Shown piece after piece: positions 6,538 to 9,119 of a stretch of DNA of 9,119 bases (its first letter is position 1; the number at the start of each line of letters is the position of its first letter). The DNA is from Thermoproteota archaeon (lineage in GTDB: Archaea; Thermoproteota; Bathyarchaeia; Bathyarchaeales; Bathycorpusculaceae): positions 1-9,119 of the forward strand of contig JAAZFA010000287.1 of NCBI GenBank assembly GCA_012511995.1. Direction: 5' to 3'. The notes beneath the pieces are model-generated. The model saw nothing but the letters and a program-made list of their open reading frames with translations. It was not told where the DNA came from and made no database searches. The translations under genes were made by a program, and so were the position numbers.

Positions 6538-7508
6538 TAAAAGTCCAAGTTTATCATCCCCCAGAAACGACATCCGCCATGACATCATAACGCTTTGTCC
6601 GATACCTAAATTCACTGCCCCCAAATCAAAAACTTTTACACCCAACTATTCGTATGCTCAACCACCACACGACTCACAAACAAACATCTTATTAAACTCC
6701 ATCTACCCACCTAACAACCCCTGTGCCCTCACACCAACCTTGCCTCGACCAGAGTTCTTCTTCTTGAAAGGCAACACACAATTAAGATTAAAAAAATTGC
6801 CCTTTACTCCAAGATAGCCCAAATCAAAACCCAACAAAACTTTGCATGACAACCAGGGATGACTACGCTTGTAGAGGGCGTAGTCATGGGAGCTGCCCCT
6901 TAACATGGCGCAACTTATGAACTATCGAGCCCTTAGAGTTAACAGTTAGCTGAGTCTTCACAGTATGTCTCTTCCTTTTCCCACTGTAGTGAGTCCTGCG
7001 TTTTTGCTTGTTCTTTGACCGGGGGATCTCCTACTCTGTGGCGTCGGTGAAAGCTTTGAACTCCGGAAACATCACCTCTATATCCTCTATGTTTTGCAGC
7101 CGCTTGGCTTTGTCATGCAATTTTTGGGGTAGAGGCAAAATATCTTTAACGAGGGGTTCAAGTTTATGGATGTCTTTTAGCACGTTGCTTTGGTCTAGGG
7201 CGAAAAGAATTCCGCTAAGCGTGGATGTTATGTATAGTCTGTAGTAAATTGTGAGCATGAGTAGCCTGTCTTGTAGGGGCAGCTTGAAGGGGTATCCAGC
7301 GCCTACTTTGTGTTTTCTGTTTGGGCTATCGAGTCTTTTTGCTTCGTAGTCTCTGTATTTGGCGTTGGCTTGGGTGTAGAGGGAATCGAATTCATGTACT
7401 TCTAGTCATGCGATTGATCGGAATAGAGGTGGCTTCTTTTATAGTGTTTTGTAGTTGAGTAAATTGTTCACCGAAGAGTAGTTTGCGTTTTTGGTGAAAT
7501 AAGCTCAT
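6538..7508 (-). pseudogene. Decayed IS5-like DDE transposase
   Basis: Joined across frames this is one transposase of the DDE Tnp_4 / HTH_Tnp_4 type (IS5-related). The N-terminus is MSLFHQKRKLLFGEQF, with EVHEFDSLYTQANAKYR next. The helix-turn-helix is LPLQDRLLMLTIYYRLYITS...LFALDQSNVLKDI. The first catalytic Asp is in FKAFTDATE (codon 7043-7045), the second in GFDLGYLG (6823-6825), and the Glu in RVVVEHT (6657-6659), before RTKRYDVMADVV near the end. At least eight lesions are visible: an extra base near 7406, TAG at 7031, an extra G at 6895-6898, TAG at 6703, an extra T before the Glu motif, TAA after NSWV, and further shifts near the end. No terminal inverted repeats or target duplication could be found, so the IS edges are unknown. 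Confidence 0.85.
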
Positions 7509-8096
7509 CCAACACTGGGTGATATCTTGAACTAATATATCGATGAATATTTTGAGAGGGGTTTATGCCATAATTATGTTTTTTTGTCAAAAATAAGGCT
7601 GTTTTAGCGGTTTTTTAGCCATTAAAATAGAAATTGCGCCTAAGGTCTTATGATTATAACTCATTTCAATTATTTAATAAAAACTTTATGCTAGTTACAA
7701 CCATACAAAAAAGCTCTCCAATAGCTTTTGATATCATAAACACATATCCTAAACCTTGCACTGCATACCCTTTAAAGTAGAAAGAATATGAGTTAGAAAA
7801 TAATGAATTTATAGAAACCTATATTCAGCCCAAACAAAAGCAACAAAAAAAGGTGTGAAAACTATTTTTCCAAAAAAAGCCTCCATATCCGCAACTGAGC
7901 AGTAATCAGCCAACCCAAACACCCCAAATATGCGTCAAATAGAAAAAGGGGTAAAAAAATAGAAGAGAATTCTTCACACAAAAAACCACAAATAAAACTG
8001 CATTAAAAAATCATAAAGAAAAAACCAGACCGAAAATGGATTGAACACCCCCCCACTCCGCCCATGGAGGCCTCACCCGCAAAACCCAACTTTTTT
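7509..8096. other. AT-rich non-coding region
   Basis: Nearly 600 bases with no supportable gene on either strand. It contains many A-tracts of six to seven bases on the plus strand, a perfect 7-bp hairpin (AAAAGCT-ctccaat-AGCTTTT, 7709-7729) and a C-run with a GAGGCCTC palindrome near 8045-8075. It separates the transposase remnant from the 3' end of the secreted-protein gene and may contain the missing upstream end of the insertion sequence. No CRISPR-like repeat or tRNA is seen. Confidence 0.5.
8005..8024 (-). terminator. Oligo-T terminator candidates after the secreted-protein gene
   Basis: On the minus strand two T6 runs (8019-8024 and 8005-8010), and a T7 run at 7953-7959, lie 70-145 bases past the distal TAA at 8097. 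Serial T-runs are a usual archaeal termination signal. Their distance past the second stop, not the first, fits the idea that the gene originally ended at 8097. Confidence 0.35.
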
Positions 8097-8900
8097 TTAT
8101 TTACGTTGGTTAGCGGTTTTTCGATGTTTCCTGAAAAACATCACTGATGCGATAACAACTGCTAAAAGAATTAAAGCGACAACTAAAACTTAAGTTGGGA
8201 AGGGCTCTGTTTCTGGCATATGAGAACCAGTGTTGATTGTTCCTATTGAAGTTGGGCTTGGCGTTGCCCATGTGTCTTGTGTATTATACGCTGGCACAGC
8301 GTCCGTTGCAAGATTTATGGTTTGCGTGTTACTCCAGCCGCTTGCTGTTCCATTGAAGCTGAAGGTTGCCCATGTGTTATATAAATCTAAATGGTCAGAG
8401 GTGTGCTGAACTATAGGCGTACCGATTAGGGCTTGAACTCTGAAGTCAATTTCTCCTTCTCTTGGAAGATTTCCCATATCGTGCCACTTTAGAATCATGT
8501 ACTCAGCGATGTAGTCTTGTTCTTTGTAGGGTGTTCTTGGATTATAGGAGCCTGCTTCACCAATCCAGTACTCGATATTTGCCCAATTTTCAGCGTAATG
8601 CCCTTTAGTTTGAACTTGGTAAAATACACCTTGGGCTGGTTGGTTTTTGATTCGGATGTGTACTTCAAGGTAACCTTGAACGTGGTAGCCTCCGCTTGTT
8701 TCGGTCTTTCCTGTGTAGGGATTCACGGTTGAAGTGGGGGGTACATCGTAAAAATCATCTACAAGTTTTAGAGCAAATTCAGGAATAGACGGTTTTGATA
8801 TTGTTTGAGCATTTGCAGGTATGGTAGTGAGCAAAGTTAGGCATGACGTAGCGATAAGTAGCGTTAGTAATACTGCAAAAGTTTTGCTGATTTTACCCAT
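8097..8900 (-). pseudogene. Secreted protein with stop codon before its C-terminal membrane anchor
   Basis: The first 236 codons (8190-8900) are open. They give a signal peptide (MGKISKTFAVLLTLLIATSC, cleavage near residue 31 after PANAQ), then an all-beta extracellular domain with PYTGKTETSGGYHVQGYLEV and many aromatics, then a Thr/Pro/Ser linker ending EPFPT. TAA at 8190-8192 stops it there. In the same frame 30 further codons encode a hydrophobic helix, VLVVALILLAVVIASVMFF, then RKHRK and TAA at 8097-8099. That is the usual stop-transfer anchor for this kind of archaeal surface protein. One base change (CAA or TTA to TAA) would explain it. The truncated product could still be exported, but free rather than anchored, so the gene may be altered rather than dead. 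I know no function for the domain. The start has no ribosome binding site and appears leaderless. Confidence 0.8.
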
Positions 8901-8925
8901 GCTAAGTATTAGGTAAATGAAGGTG

Positions 8926-8932
8926 ATATAAC
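8926..8932 (-). promoter_or_regulatory. TATA-like box of the secreted-protein gene
   Basis: The minus strand GTTATAT lies 26-32 bases before ATG 8900. That spacing would start transcription at or just before the ATG, consistent with a leaderless mRNA and with the lack of a ribosome binding site. Confidence 0.45.
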
Positions 8933-8945
8933 GTTTTTTGTATAG

Positions 8946-8979
8946 GTTTCTTGACTAAGTCCTGCCAACGTTTCTTGAC
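8946..8979. repeat. Direct repeat GTTTCTTGAC spaced 24 bases
   Basis: GTTTCTTGAC occurs at 8946-8955 and again at 8970-8979, a period of 24 bases (just over two helical turns). It lies between the tRNA 3' end and the TATA-like box of the secreted-protein gene. It could be an activator site upstream of that gene or arm-type repeats beside the candidate attachment site. There is no copy near 1044, which argues against the latter. Confidence 0.35.
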
Positions 8980-8992
8980 AAGAGAAGTTATT

Positions 8993-9112
8993 TGGTGGCG
9001 GGGGTGGGACTTGAACCCACGAAGGCCTGCGCCAGAGGATCTTAAGTCCTCCTCCATATCTTAGGGGCAATAATTATCTGGCCCTATTTAGACCTGGCTC
9101 GGATACCCCGCC
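8993..9112 (-). tRNA. tRNA-Leu (anticodon UAA) with D-loop intron
   Basis: The gene reads 5' to 3' on the minus strand. The acceptor GGCGGGG (9112-9106) pairs with CCCCGCC (9003-8997); A is the discriminator and CCA is encoded (8995-8993). The anticodon stem GAGGA/TCCTC encloses loop CTTAAGA with anticodon TAA at 9044-9042, so it reads UUA. A long class II variable arm (GGC-GCAG-GCC) and the T-arm GTGGG-TTCAAGT-CCCAC confirm Leu. The unspliced gene is 32 nt too long: exon 1 is 9088-9112 and exon 2 is 8996-9055. The spliced tRNA is 85 nt without CCA, with a normal 13-nt D-loop GAGCCAGGTCTAA. The promoter lies beyond the window edge. Confidence 0.95.
9056..9087 (-). other. tRNA-Leu intron with relaxed bulge-helix-bulge motif
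   Basis: A 32-nt insertion lies at the 3' edge of the D-loop, just before the D-stem GGA. Core helix GUCU (exon) pairs with AGAU (intron 3' end), with one G-U pair. A 3-nt bulge AAA precedes intron helix UAGGG/CCCUA, and a bulge AUG follows AGAU. Cutting after the second base of each bulge (AA^A and AU^G) removes exactly 32 nt and restores a standard Leu D-arm. The outer exon-exon helix is poor, so this is the relaxed motif that needs the broad-specificity archaeal splicing endonuclease. Confidence 0.85.
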
Positions 9113-9119
9113 ACCAGCA

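Larger units (their letters stand above)
1044..9037. mobile_element. Putative remnant of an element integrated at tRNA-Leu
   Basis: The intact tRNA-Leu at 8993-9112 and the 45-bp copy of its 3' end at 1044-1088 are direct repeats 7,949 bp apart. The geometry is the expected one, with the element on the 3' side of the intact tRNA. The enclosed DNA contains a broken toxin-antitoxin pair, a decayed transposase and two regulators, a typical accessory mix. There is no integrase, replication gene or complete mobility gene, and the repeat copies differ by 16 percent. If real, it is old and eroded, and later insertions or deletions may have replaced much of the original cargo. The boundaries are those of the repeats. 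Confidence 0.35.

Noticed and set aside
6509..6817. Plus-strand 102-codon open frame
   Set aside because: It is the reverse of the transposase remnant, which has recognisable motifs on the minus strand. The plus-strand product is low-complexity with no domain.
6859..6887. Perfect 10-bp hairpin ATGACTACGC-N9-GCGTAGTCAT, suggestive of a terminator or structured RNA
   Set aside because: It lies inside the transposase remnant and is explained by the codons for HDYALYKRSH. No T-run or conserved RNA context accompanies it.
7600..8090. AT-rich A-tract region considered as a replication origin or CRISPR leader
   Set aside because: No origin-recognition-box-like repeats, no Cdc6/Orc gene nearby and no regular direct repeats or spacers were seen.

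Overview
The window looks archaeal. A Leu tRNA carries an intron with a relaxed bulge-helix-bulge fold in its D-loop. Promoters are TATA-like, and one secreted gene appears leaderless. A TrmB-type regulator sits directly upstream of a large secreted PQQ-type beta-propeller protein with a C-terminal membrane anchor. This protein style (signal peptide, extracellular domain, single C-terminal helix ending in Lys/Arg) is familiar from Candidatus Bathyarchaeia and related TACK-group genomes. The lineage is inferred from style, not from a marker gene.

Layout. At 20-715 (minus) a 231-aa protein joins an N-terminal ATP-cone to a C-terminal beta-rich domain. At 1044-1088 lies a 45-bp copy of the 3' end of the Leu tRNA found at 8993-9112, in the same orientation. 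At 1141-1845 (minus) there is a wrecked AbrB/PIN toxin-antitoxin pair with five single-base indels, and at 2016-2204 a doubtful short reading frame. The centre (2338-5947, minus) is the best preserved part: a TrmB-like regulator followed 61 bp later by the 856-aa membrane-anchored propeller. A small winged-helix regulator (6003-6311, plus) diverges from TrmB. At 6538-7508 (minus) is a heavily decayed IS5-like transposase. About 600 bp of AT-rich non-coding sequence follows. At 8097-8900 (minus) a secreted protein has an in-frame TAA immediately before its C-terminal membrane anchor. The tRNA-Leu(UAA) closes the window.

How it fits together. The geometry is an intact tRNA, then 7.9 kb, then a degenerate direct repeat of the tRNA 3' end. 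This is what a tRNA-integrating element leaves behind. The interior holds typical accessory debris (toxin-antitoxin, IS) beside an apparently maintained regulator and surface-protein pair. No integrase is visible, so an old, eroded integration is an inference, not a demonstration. The live functions are probably the ATP-cone protein, TrmB with its propeller, the small regulator, the secreted protein and the tRNA.
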